64,000 nt of DNA from JAKIWV01 sp963773945 (GTDB lineage: Archaea > Thermoplasmatota > Thermoplasmata > Lutacidiplasmatales > UBA184), in NCBI GenBank assembly GCA_963773945.1, contig CAVZDD010000005.1, positions 868,001-932,000 on the forward strand, in the 5' to 3' direction. Shown here piece by piece: positions 26,518 through 35,324 of the stretch. Each line of letters opens with the position of its first letter. Position 1 is the stretch's first letter. Position numbers and translations under genes: made by a program. Below the pieces are notes generated by a model. That model saw only the letters and a program-made list of their open reading frames with translations. It was not told where the DNA came from and ran no database searches.

Positions 26518-27663
26518 ATGTCGACCGCGGCGCAAAACGCAAAGACTGCAGATCTTGCCGGGCCCGGCATCGGCGATTATTCTGATATCGACCGGATCCT
26601 ACCCTCCGACTACCATTCCCTGCTGACCCCCCGGGAAACTCAGACGGCCATTTACACGGTCAAGCGGCACATCGAAGAGCACCTCTGCAAGGCGCTCAAC
26701 CTGTCGATGGTGCAGGTCCCTCTCATCGTGGAGGCGGAGAGCGGAGTCAACGACATGTTGGACCGGGACGGCTCGCGGACCCCGATCCAGTTCCACATCT
26801 CGAACGACCGGGACCTACATCCCGTCAACGCCCAGGTCGTTCAGGCGGCGACGAAATGGAAGCGGATGGCGCTTCGGGAGTTCAGCATGGGACGGGGCGA
26901 GGGACTACTGACCGACATGCGGGCCGTCCGGAAGGACTACTTCCTCGACCACGACCACAGCGCGTACGTCGACCAGTGGGATTGGGAGCAGGCGATCGCG
27001 CCGTCCGACCGCACGCTGGAATACCTCAAGGAGACCGTCCGGAAGATCTGGAAGGTCCTCGTGGGCGCCGAACGAGCGGTCGAGAAGGAGTACCCCCAAC
27101 TCCGGGACCCGCGATACCCGAGCCTGCCGGAGGAGATCCACTTCTTGCACGCGGAGGAGCTGCTGGACGCGTACCCGGACCTCCCCCGGAAGAAGCGGGA
27201 GACGGCGATCCTCCAGAGGTACCCCGCCGTGTTCATCATCGGGATCGGCTGGCCCCTCGCGGATGGCTACCCTCACGAGATGCGGGCGGCCGACTACGAC
27301 GACTGGGTCACCGAGACCCGTTCCCCCGACGGCCGGCCGATGCACGGACTCAACGGCGATATTCTCGTGTGGAACCCGGTCACGAAGCGCCGACACGAGC
27401 TGATGTCGGGCGGGATCCGCGTGAACGCCGATATGCTGCGCCAGCAGCTCGCGATGTCCCACCAGGAGGAGTTCCTGAAGTACCCCTACCACCAGGCGAT
27501 CGTCCGCGGAGAGATCCCCCAGAGCATTGGCGGCGGCATCGGACAGTCGCGGACCCAGATGCTGCTCCTTCGCAAGGCGCATCTCGGCGAGGTAAGCGTC
27601 TCGGTCTGGCCCAAAATCCTGACCGAGATCTGCGCGAAGCACAACATCCACGTCCTCGACTGA
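26518..27663 (+). CDS. asnA: Aspartate-ammonia ligase (AsnA-type asparagine synthetase)
   Basis: Makes asparagine from aspartate, ammonia and ATP. The 381 residues cover the whole AsnA fold, related to class II tRNA synthetases: KWKRMALREFSMGRGEGL, HSAYVDQWDWE, LNGDILVWNP, the SGGIRVNADML segment and the C-terminal QSIGGGIGQSRTQMLLL are all conserved, and it is about 50 residues longer than the E. coli enzyme, mostly at the N-terminus. It lacks an anticodon-binding domain, so it is not AsnRS. AsnA is mainly bacterial, so transfer is likely. A CTTTATTCC TATA-like box lies about 30 bases upstream. Confidence 0.93.
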   Translation: MSTAAQNAKTADLAGPGIGDYSDIDRILPSDYHSLLTPRETQTAIYTVKRHIEEHLCKALNLSMVQVPLIVEAESGVNDMLDRDGSRTPIQFHISNDRDLHPVNAQVVQAATKWKRMALREFSMGRGEGLLTDMRAVRKDYFLDHDHSAYVDQWDWEQAIAPSDRTLEYLKETVRKIWKVLVGAERAVEKEYPQLRDPRYPSLPEEIHFLHAEELLDAYPDLPRKKRETAILQRYPAVFIIGIGWPLADGYPHEMRAADYDDWVTETRSPDGRPMHGLNGDILVWNPVTKRRHELMSGGIRVNADMLRQQLAMSHQEEFLKYPYHQAIVRGEIPQSIGGGIGQSRTQMLLLRKAHLGEVSVSVWPKILTEICAKHNIHVLD

Positions 27664-27702
27664 AGGGACGTTCGGGGGCCCGCCGGGCCCCCCGGGCCCC
27701 GG

Positions 27703-28661
27703 CTAGGTCAAAGGTCCCGGCGGGGGCTCGGCCAGCCGGTTCGTTCCCGGAGCCGCTCTGGTCGACGGCGGACCCGGGGGACCCGGCGGCGGCTCACCAG
27801 GGGAGCGCAGAGGGACGGGACGGAGGGCGAACCAAGCGAGGATCCCGAACAGCACGAAGAGTACCGCCACCAGATAGTCGCTCGTAGTGCTCGAGATCCA
27901 TTTGAGCAAAACGAGCACGCGGCTGAGTCCGTAGGAGACGAGGAGCGCGTCCACCGCCATCACGAACCGTCGGAAGAATTCCGGCGAGACGGATCGGAGC
28001 AAGAGTGTGCCGAGCGGGACTCCTACGATGACCGCAATGAAGAGGACGGGCAGCAGGTCCAATGCGGGAATTTTGACGAGTCCAGCGCCGAGGAACTGGT
28101 CGAACGCCAGGTACGTGCCGAGGGTCAGGGTCGACTCGGCGACTCGAACCTGCGCCATGGTGCAGCGGAATTCGTTCTTCGAGAGGCCCTGGTTCCTCCA
28201 GAAGAGCGCGAGGGGAGGCCCCGAGATGGTTGTGAGCGAATAGAGGAATCCAATCCCAGCCCCGATCACCGCGCCGCCCCGTCGTTCGTTCTGGATGGGT
28301 CGGCTCACGCCCAGGAGCTGGAGGGTGACTAGCGGCAGCAGCACGAAGTACACGACAGCTTGACGTCGTTGACGGCCAGATAGGTCAGGCCCGCGGTTCC
28401 GAGGATAACGCCCGGCAAGAGGGTCCAAACGACCGACCGCGCGCGGGGCCATGTCTGCCGGATGTACTTCCGTTCGCGGGTCAGCAGCGCCAGGTTGACC
28501 GCGACCTCCACGATCACCAGGGCGGGGTTCAGCACCTTGTTCGAATACCACAGAATGGCGATGGGGGTGACGATGGACGAGAATCCGTAGCCGACCGCAC
28601 CGTTGATGAGGGCCGCCATGAAGGCGACGATGCCCAACCAGATCTCGTTCAACGGAATCAT
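27703..28661 (-). pseudogene. TSUP (TauE/SafE) permease with one frameshift
   Basis: Sulfite/organosulfonate-exporter-type membrane protein of about 320 residues with eight helices. It starts at ATG 28661 (IPLNEIWLGIVAFMAAL) and shifts frame at about 28345, in VNDVK/AVVYFVLLPL; comparison with the intact paralogue at 56873-57937, which reads VNDVKVAVYVVLLPM, shows that one base is missing. Both halves are otherwise well conserved (GFLYSLTTISGPPLALFWRNQGLSKNEF segment, about 28250-28165). It ends in a Pro-rich tail. Either recently broken or a consensus error. Substrate unknown. Confidence 0.75.
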
Positions 28662-28809
28662 GGTGACCACCTCTCGGGGTATGCGGGAAATCCGACCGTA
28701 GAATCCCATCCCGTCCGTGCGATGGGGCTGGAATCGCTCCCAAGATAAACGTTCGGGACGAGTTGAGCCGTCCCATAAATACAATACTTTATGTCCGCGG
28801 CCACGTTGA

Positions 28810-29784
28810 GGGAACTCGTGCGACGGGCTGACGGAGATTCAGGCGTCCCGGGAGGAGCGGCGCCGTTTGCAGGCGATGGCCCGGGGCGGGACGGTTCGTC
28901 CGAGGGTTGCCTTCCGGTGTCGGATCGTGCTCCGCGCCGCCGAGGGCGCGCAGAATCGTGAGATCGCAAAGGAACTCCGGACGAGTCCCGGAACGGTGGC
29001 CCTCTGGCGTCGGCGGTTCTTGGTGCAGCGGATTCCCGCCCTGGAACGGGACGCTCCCCGTCCCGGTCGGCCTCCCGCTATTCCAGCTTCGTCGATCCAG
29101 GCCCTGGTGCGAGCCACACTCGAACGCAGCGCCCCCGACGGCGCCCCGTGGACGGTCCGAAGTCTCGCGCGCGCGATGGGGGTTAGCAAGACCACGGTTC
29201 ACCGTGTCTGGCAAGCCCGCCGGATTCGTCCTCGAGGTTCGGGGAGCTCGACGCCCCGTCCGCGCTCCGAGTTCGTGGACCGTGTCACGGATTTCGTGGG
29301 ATTGTACTTGAATCCCCCGGAACGCGCGATGGCATTCTGCGTGGATGAGAATGGTCGCGGCGCTTCCTTGGACCGGCGAGAGCGCAACGCCATACGCACC
29401 CTCCGGGAGCGGGATCGGGGGGCGCAGTTCCTCTCGTTTCTGCAATCCGTGGATCGGGAGACGCCCGCGGAATTCGAGCTCCATCTCGTCCTCGACCCCC
29501 TGTTGGCCCCCACTTCGCCGAAGGTGCAGCGATGGCTCGTCCGGCATCCGAGATTTTACCTCCACTTCGTACCTGCCGACGCCACGCGGCCCAATCCGAT
29601 CGACCGATGGTTCAGCGAGTTCACCCAGAAGCGGGTTCGGAAGGCGTCGTTCCCGAGTGTGAGCCGCCTGCACCGAGCCATCCAATCGCACCTCGGGGCC
29701 AGGGGTTCTCTGGCGAGGCCCTTCATCTGGACCGCCACGCGTGACGAGATCCGGAGCCGCGGGGCCGGCCCCATCATTCGATAG
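28810..29784 (+). mobile_element. IS630-family transposase relic or domesticated copy
   Basis: Protein similar to IS630/Tc1-mariner transposases: helix-turn-helix EIAKELRTSPGTVALWRRRF, second HTH LARAMGVSKTTVHRVW, catalytic AFCVDENGRG (first Asp) and HLVLDPLLAPTSPKV (second Asp). The third acidic residue appears as Asp in NPIDRWFSE where the family has Glu. About 40 residues normally between the first and second Asp are missing. Start unclear: the frame opens at 28810, with TTG at 28867. I see no terminal inverted repeats or target duplication, so the copy is probably immobile. Confidence 0.6.
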
Positions 29785-29970
29785 GATATTATTGGGACAC
29801 GCGGATCGGCCCGGTGGCGCTCTCTCGATCCGGAGGCCGTTCGGTCCCCACCGAATCTCGGCCACTCTCGGCCGAACAAGGTCGACGGGGACCTCGACCC
29901 CCCCGCGCGCGGCCCTTCCGCATCGGGACATCTGGGGCAAGGGCGTCTCCGAACCCTGACCCGCCGCGGG

Positions 29971-30971
29971 TCACTCGTCGGGGAGGAGGATCTCTTCCTG
30001 GAAACGCAGGCCCACGATGTCGCCGACGCCGAGACGCGACTCCGGGCTCCAGCGGAGGGCGCGAACAATGGGACCCGCGGTTGGCACCCTCCGGACTCAA
30101 CGAGATCCGGACGTGGAGAAGTTCCCCGTCTTGTCGAACTTCTCGGACGATCCCCGGCACACTGTGGGACGTTCCGGAAGGGAGGACCTCCGTTCTCGAG
30201 GGCGCGGTCGCCACCCAACCCCGTTCGAGATGGCGCACGTTGAAGCCGAGGAACTCGGCGACGAACCGAGACCGAGGCGCCCGACGGACTTCCTCGGCCG
30301 GACCCTCGAGCAACCATCGGCCCTCGCGCAGGAACGCCATCCGCGTGGCCAGGGCGACTCCCTCGTCGAGGTCGTGCGTGACGTACACGGCCGACAGCCC
30401 GTGCTCGACGACCCGCGCACGGATCTCGCGTTGCAGGGCCCATCGGATCTCCCGGTCCGCCGAGGAGAGGGGCTCGTCAAAGAGGAGGAGGCGCGGCCGG
30501 GGTGCCAGCGCCCGGGCCAGCGCGACCCGCTGTTGCTCTCCGCCGGACAGGTTCGCCGGCCGACGCTCGGCCAGAGGCTGGAGCCGGAAATCTGCGAGCA
30601 ACTCCTCGACGCGGGCGGACACTTCGGGTTCCGGCCATCGACGGGCCCTCGGCCCGTACGCGAGATTGTCCCAGACCGAAAGTTGAGGGAAGAGCGCAAG
30701 GTCTTGGAAGACCATCCCGACGCCCCGTAGGTGTCCGGGAACACGCGGTGATCTCCTTTCCGTCCAACCAGACCCGTCCCGCCGTGGGGGGTTCGAGCCC
30801 GGCCAGAATCCTCAGCAGGGTGGATTTGCCGGCGCCGTTGGGTCCGAAGATCGCGAGCACTTCCCCTCCCGCGAGCTGAAAGTCGACCGGCCCCAGCTCG
30901 AACCCCTCGAACGCGTACCGGAGTCCCTCCACCCGGAGCCCCGGCCCGTGCGCGGGGCTAGAAGCGCACAC
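29971..30971 (-). pseudogene. thiQ: Thiamine ABC transporter ATPase, two frameshifts
   Basis: ABC ATPase of the thiamine/iron (ThiQ/FbpC) type. Pieces: GPNGAGKST (Walker A), then after a shift near 30750 GMVFQDLALFPQ (Q-loop), LSGGEQQRVALARAL (signature), LLLFDEPLSSAD (Walker B and D-loop), YVTHDLDE (H-loop); after a second shift near 30085 a short TOBE-like end, VRALRWSPESRLGVG to ILLPDE with stop at 29971. All motifs are present, only the frame breaks. Its GTG start at 30971 overlaps the end of thiP. Last gene of the TPP-riboswitch operon. Confidence 0.75.
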
Positions 30972-32638
30972 GACGTCCTCCTCGCATGACGAGGAACAAC
31001 GCGATCCCGCTCACAATGACCAGCAGGGCGCCGAGGGCCGAGCGCCGGACCCGGGAGTCGGAGCGTTTCCAGCAAGTACGCCTCGACCACGAGAGTGGTG
31101 TACGTCGGGATGTAGAGGAAGTTCGTGGCTGCGAACTCTCCCAGGCCGAGGGCGAAGGCGAACATTGCCCCAGCCACCAAGGTCGGTCGAAGGAGCGGCA
31201 CATCCACCTCCCAAAACGCGCTCCAGGGCGACGCGCCCAGCGTCTGCGCGGCGTTCCGGAGGTTGGGGGGCAAACTGCGCAGCGAGGCCCGAACACTCTG
31301 GAGGACGAACGGGAGGGCCAACGCCGCCTGGCTCGCCACAATGAGCGTCCAAAGGAACGGGGGCGTGCCCAAGGTGCTCCCCCAAAGGTCTCGGAGCGCA
31401 AACGCGAGAATCACCGGCGACAGCAGGACGGACAGGAAGGCCAGCCCCTCCAGCACTCCGATCTCGCGACGCGGACGGGTCGATGCGTACGTGACCAGTA
31501 GGACGAGCGACGTGACGATTGCCGTGGCGGCACCGGCAAAGAAGAGCGTGTTGACCAACGCTTGCCCCGTCGGGATTCCCACCGCGGCCGTCGTCCGGTT
31601 CGAAAACAACGCGGACCAGTTGGCCAGGCCCCATCCACCGCCGACCAACCGGAAGGAGAGCAGCAGGACGGCGCCCAACACCGCCCCCACGAACACGACG
31701 AGCCCGGCCAGCGAGGCCGCCAACGCGACCACGACCGGCTTTCGCCACTCCACGGGGTAGAGTCGGGGCGCACCCCGTTCCCGGCCCCCGATCAACCGGG
31801 CCCGACGCGCGACCCACAGGTAGAGCAGGGCGGGAAGAGACAGGAGGGTGACGGTCCACAACGCGAGGCCGGCGGCCATCGTGGGGGCGGCGTAGACCGT
31901 CCGCGTGAGCGAATAGATCCAGACCTCGATCGTGTAGTTCGCGGGGCCGCCCAGCAGGAGTGGAGCGGCGAACCCGACGAACGCAAGCAGAAAGGTGAGC
32001 AACCCTCCGCTCGCGGCCCCCAGGAGCGACCCCCGCCCCCATACGTCCCGAAAACGCCGCCAACCGCCGCCCCCGAGGCTGGTCACCGCTTCTTCCAGCC
32101 GGGGAGACGCGTTCGCGATGGCCGCCGACGTAAACAGGGCGACGATCGATGCGTTGTAGAACACATTCGCGACCACGATCGCCGGGAGTCCGTGTCCCAA
32201 GGACCCCAACGCCGGGGCGAGGGGACTCGTTCCCCCGAACACTTCGAAAAGCCCGAGCACTACGACGAGCGGGGGAAGGAGGAAAGGGACCAGGAGGAAG
32301 CTGAACAGGAGATCTCGACCCCGGAAATCGTGCCGACCAAGGAACACACCACAAGGGTACCCCCACGCAACGGCGAGCACCGCGCTCCACCCGCCTTGGA
32401 CGAAGGAGTTCTCGAGGGCCTGACGCGCCACCTGCGCGGAAAGCGCCGGCCCCCAAACGAGCGCCAACAGCCCGTTGCCGAAACCGAACCGCTCCACAGC
32501 CCCCGCAAAGAGCGCCGCCGCCGGAAGGGCGAGGAACAGGAGAACGAACAGCGCGATTGGCCCCTCGGAGAGGACGTCTCGAGTACGGACCCAGAACCGG
32601 ACCGGCAGGGATCCGTTTGCGCCGTGGGATTCCTCCAT
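30958..32638 (-). CDS. thiP: Thiamine ABC transporter permease (frameshift near the C-terminus)
   Basis: About 560 residues with twelve hydrophobic helices, made of two fused BPD_transp_1 domains as in ThiP and FbpB. EAA-loop-like segments occur in both halves (EEAVTSLGGGGWRRF and RNAAQTLGASPWSAF). At about 31040 the frame breaks: the minus strand reads CTCGGCC directly followed by CTCGGCG, and removing one 7-base copy restores ALGALLVIVSG and the natural stop at 30958, overlapping thiQ. Without this, translation runs on antisense to thiQ's start. ATG start 32638, 23 bases after thiB. Confidence 0.8.
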
Positions 32639-32661
32639 CGGTCCCCTCCGACTCTACCGGC

Positions 32662-33834
32662 CTACCCGCCGACCGCTGCCTGCCATTGGAGGATCCAGCC
32701 GGGGAGGCTGTCCGCCGTCGCATCGACGGATTCGAACGAGTTCAGCGGCACGATGGAGGCGGGCGGCACGCTCCAATTGAAGGCGCCCGGAAGCGCGGTC
32801 GTGTCGTTTGCCGGGTACTCCCATTCGTTCGTGGGGATCCCGTTCTGGACGGCTCCGGAGAGCAGCCAATCCTCGAACTGCTCGGCGAGCGAAAGGTTGT
32901 GGACCCCGCCCCGCACGATCCCCACGCCATAGATCGATTCCCAGCTGTAGTTCTCCCCGCCGAATCGGAGGACCGACGCGTTGATCGCTCCCGCCGGTCC
33001 AAAGTACGCATCGTACGCCGGGTCCGTGGTATAGCTCACGAAGCTCGCAAAACTCCCGGCGGAGAATTCGGAGAATCCCGTGCCCCAATCGGTGGTCGAA
33101 GGTGCTACGGGACCGATCGTGTGCCAGAAGGCGGTCCAGTTCTCATGCAACACGGTGGAGGAGAAGGCCACCTCCATCGCGAGGAACTCCTCTCCCGTGA
33201 TGTCCGGTGGCACTTCGTACAGGAATTGAGCAGCCAGCGAAGGCGAGTTCTCCACCGCACCCAGGTAGTCGCCGGTGGAAAACGGATGGTCGTGCGTATC
33301 ATCGTAACTGACGTTGTAGTCCAGTCCGATGAACCCGTACTCGTAGGGCACCACCGAGTGGTCGGGCGCGAGATTGGTCACGAGCGCGGCGGGGACCTGA
33401 GCGAGTTCGGGCGGAGCATACGGAACGAGCAGTCCGGCGGCGTCGACCCGGGGCGCGGTGAGTTCGTCCAGCCCGATGACCACGTCGGGGCGAGGGGACC
33501 CGGAGGTGAGAAGGTTTGTCGCGAGGTCCCCGCTGACGTATTCCACGCAGACGCGGCTGTGGGTGGCGTTTTCGAAAGTGCCGAACACCGCGGCGCGCGC
33601 CGAGGCGGGGTCGGGGCCGGAGTCAAAGAAGCTGGCGTAGGTCTCCACGACGAGCGTGTGCGGGCCACTCGTGCAGGAATTGGACGTGGTTTCGACGTAA
33701 AAGTACACCCCAAAACCTGCCACGATGACGATCGCCGCGAGTACCGCGACGAGCCAGCGTCGCGGTCGGGTCGGGGGCCGTCGAAGCGGCCGGGGGGCCG
33801 CTACCACTGCCGATTCGTTCGTTCCTTCAGTCAT
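32662..33834 (-). CDS. thiB: Thiamine-binding protein of the ABC transporter
   Basis: A 390-residue extracellular binding protein, anchored by an N-terminal helix (WLVAVLAAIVIVAGFGVYFY). It matches TbpA/ThiB: PDVVIGLDELT, VVPYEYGFIGLDYN and FASFVSYTTDPAYDAYF are the segments that line the thiamine site in the family. First gene after the TPP riboswitch, 17 bases downstream of its closing stem. Together with thiP and thiQ it would import thiamine or a phosphate ester. The anchor helix in place of a lipobox is common in archaea. Confidence 0.9.
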   Translation of the reverse strand: MTEGTNESAVVAAPRPLRRPPTRPRRWLVAVLAAIVIVAGFGVYFYVETTSNSCTSGPHTLVVETYASFFDSGPDPASARAAVFGTFENATHSRVCVEYVSGDLATNLLTSGSPRPDVVIGLDELTAPRVDAAGLLVPYAPPELAQVPAALVTNLAPDHSVVPYEYGFIGLDYNVSYDDTHDHPFSTGDYLGAVENSPSLAAQFLYEVPPDITGEEFLAMEVAFSSTVLHENWTAFWHTIGPVAPSTTDWGTGFSEFSAGSFASFVSYTTDPAYDAYFGPAGAINASVLRFGGENYSWESIYGVGIVRGGVHNLSLAEQFEDWLLSGAVQNGIPTNEWEYPANDTTALPGAFNWSVPPASIVPLNSFESVDATADSLPGWILQWQAAVGG

Positions 33835-33850
33835 TCCCGCAGCTCGGTGC

Positions 33851-33960
33851 GGGGGAGCCTACACGCGGGTCCACGGCCTTCCCTGCGCCGGTATTGCCCG
33901 GGTCAGGTTCAAGGGGTCGACAGAGACGGTCTGTCCTCTCAGCCGCGTGGCAGCTCCCCC
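33851..33960 (-). ncRNA. TPP riboswitch (THI element)
   Basis: On the minus strand the conserved cores CUGAGA (about 33939) and CUUGAACCUGA (about 33910) are followed by GGGCAAUACCGGCGCAGGGA, as in all thiamine pyrophosphate aptamers. The closing stem is long: GGGGGAGC at 33960-33953 pairs with GCUCCCCC at 33858-33851, and CACGCGG at 33949-33943 (minus) pairs with CCGCGUG at 33868-33862. It ends 17 bases before the thiB ATG, so TPP binding probably controls access to that start. TPP riboswitches are known in Thermoplasma. Confidence 0.95.
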
Positions 33961-33983
33961 AGCGACTAGGCGATTGCGTCGCC

Positions 33984-33991
33984 GACTTAAG
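33984..33991 (-). promoter_or_regulatory. TATA-like box of the thiamine operon
   Basis: CTTAAGTC on the minus strand, about 27 bases before the first stem of the riboswitch, inside the 3' end of the HypE-like gene. Confidence 0.45.
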
Positions 33992-35089
33992 ACGGTGCCG
34001 GAACCCGGCGACCACGCCGGCGCCGGGCCACGAAGGACGCCGAGGCAGGGACGGCCACCCGATACGACTCGCGGTCATTGGGCTGGAACGGCTTGCCGCG
34101 ATCTCGAATTCCTCCTCGGGCTGGAGTAAATCGTCCGATCTGGGAGACGCTGGCGCCGCCGGCCCGGAGGGCGGAAGTGACCTCTTGGACCCGGCCCGGA
34201 TCCGCCGCGACGAGGAGCGTCCCTTCGCTGCTGACATCGAGCGGGTCGAACCCGAACAGCCCGGCGACGGCCCGGGCCGTGGGGTCGACCCAGACCTCCG
34301 AAAAATCTACGTCCAGGCCACGGGACGATGCCACGGCCATCTCCCACGCCGCGGCTCGAACGCCCCCTTCGGTCGCATCGTGCATGGCCCAAACCCCTTC
34401 CTTTCGGAGCCCTACCCGGGCGGCCCGCAACGCGTCCGGCACGGTGCTCATCCGAGAGGTGAAGGAGCGAGCCCTTCGCAGCAGGTCGCGGCCTAGGCCG
34501 TCCCGTATCCGATCCGGGAAGAACGTCGCCAACATTCCCGTCGCTTCCAGGGCAGCGGTCCGAACGACAAGGAGCTCCGCTCCGGGGGGATCTTCCGCGT
34601 GGTCACATAGCCCGTTTTCGAAGTGGCAGCGAGGAGGGTGCCGGAGCCCACGATCGGAAAGGCGCAGCCGGCGTAGCGGCCGGTGTGGCCCGTGATAATC
34701 GCCGTGCCGAGGCGTCGGGCCTCCCGGTGGAACACGCGAAGAATCGTCTCGAGGACATGGTCGGGAGTCTCGACGGGTACGTCCAGGTCGATCGTAGCCC
34801 AGTCGGGACGGCATCCTGTCGTAGTGAGGTCGCTTGCGAGAATGTGGAAGGCGAACCAAGCCGCCTGTTCCCATCCGAGCCGGGGCTCGATGTACAAGGG
34901 GTCGGTAGTGGACAAGAGAACGCCGCCCGTCGGCAGTCGGACGACTCCCACGTCCACGCCCGTACGAGGTCCGACCACGACGTCCCGGCGATGCTGACCG
35001 AGGTGCGGTCGGATCGCGCGGTCGAAAAACGCGGGCGAGGCCTTGCCCGCGGGGGTCGACACCTGCGCCCTTGGTGGACGACGCGGCAT
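33987..35089 (-). CDS. AIR synthase/HypE-like protein (one frameshift)
   Basis: About 365 residues of the PurM/HypE/ThiL superfamily, ATP-using enzymes with an N-terminal dimerisation and C-terminal domain. ATG 35089 starts PRRPPRAQVSTPAGK; the N-terminal part has VGPRTGVDVGVVRLP and LSTTDPLYIEP, and the C-terminal part has AMHDATEGGVRAAAWEMA, the HypE-type MHDATEGG motif. The frame breaks at a six-C run near 34598. No hydrogenase genes are present, so a hydrogenase role is doubtful. It stands upstream of the TPP riboswitch on the same strand, so a link to thiamine is possible but unproven. Confidence 0.7.
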
Positions 35090-35108
35090 GACGTGGGACG
35101 AGTCGGGC

Positions 35109-35121
35109 GATACTATGTAAG
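35109..35121. promoter_or_regulatory. Shared TATA-like box, divergent pair
   Basis: GATACTATGTAAG lies about 26 bases before the leftward ATG at 35089 and about 30 bases before the rightward GTG at 35145. Both directions read TATA-like. Confidence 0.45.
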
Positions 35122-35144
35122 CGCCGACGGACCTCCTCCTTCCC

Positions 35145-35294
35145 GTGTTGCCCTTCATCGACGCCTTCGCGCTCGGCCTGCTCCTGGGCCTGGGTTTCCT
35201 CCTGTTGGTGTTTTTCCTCACGCTATGGCGGATCCGGCGGCGGGAACGTCGCTGGGCCGAAGCCGACCAAGGCGCCGCGCCGGTCCAACGATAA
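35145..35294 (+). CDS. Small single-helix membrane protein
   Basis: A 49-residue frame with GTG start: hydrophobic helix LGLLLGLGFLLLVFFLTLW followed by a strongly basic RIRRRERRW and a polar tail. Third-position GC is high and the GTG sits at leaderless distance from the shared TATA-like box. It ends 30 bases before the phosphodiesterase gene and may be co-transcribed with it. No family recognised. Confidence 0.55.
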   Translation: MLPFIDAFALGLLLGLGFLLLVFFLTLWRIRRRERRWAEADQGAAPVQR

Positions 35295-35324
35295 CCGTTT
35301 GAGGACGGATACCTCGGCGGGCCC

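Noticed and set aside
31011..32723. A 570-codon minus-strand frame overlapping thiP
   Set aside because: Shadow of thiP in another frame; Arg/Gly/Pro-rich with no hydrophobic segments or motifs.
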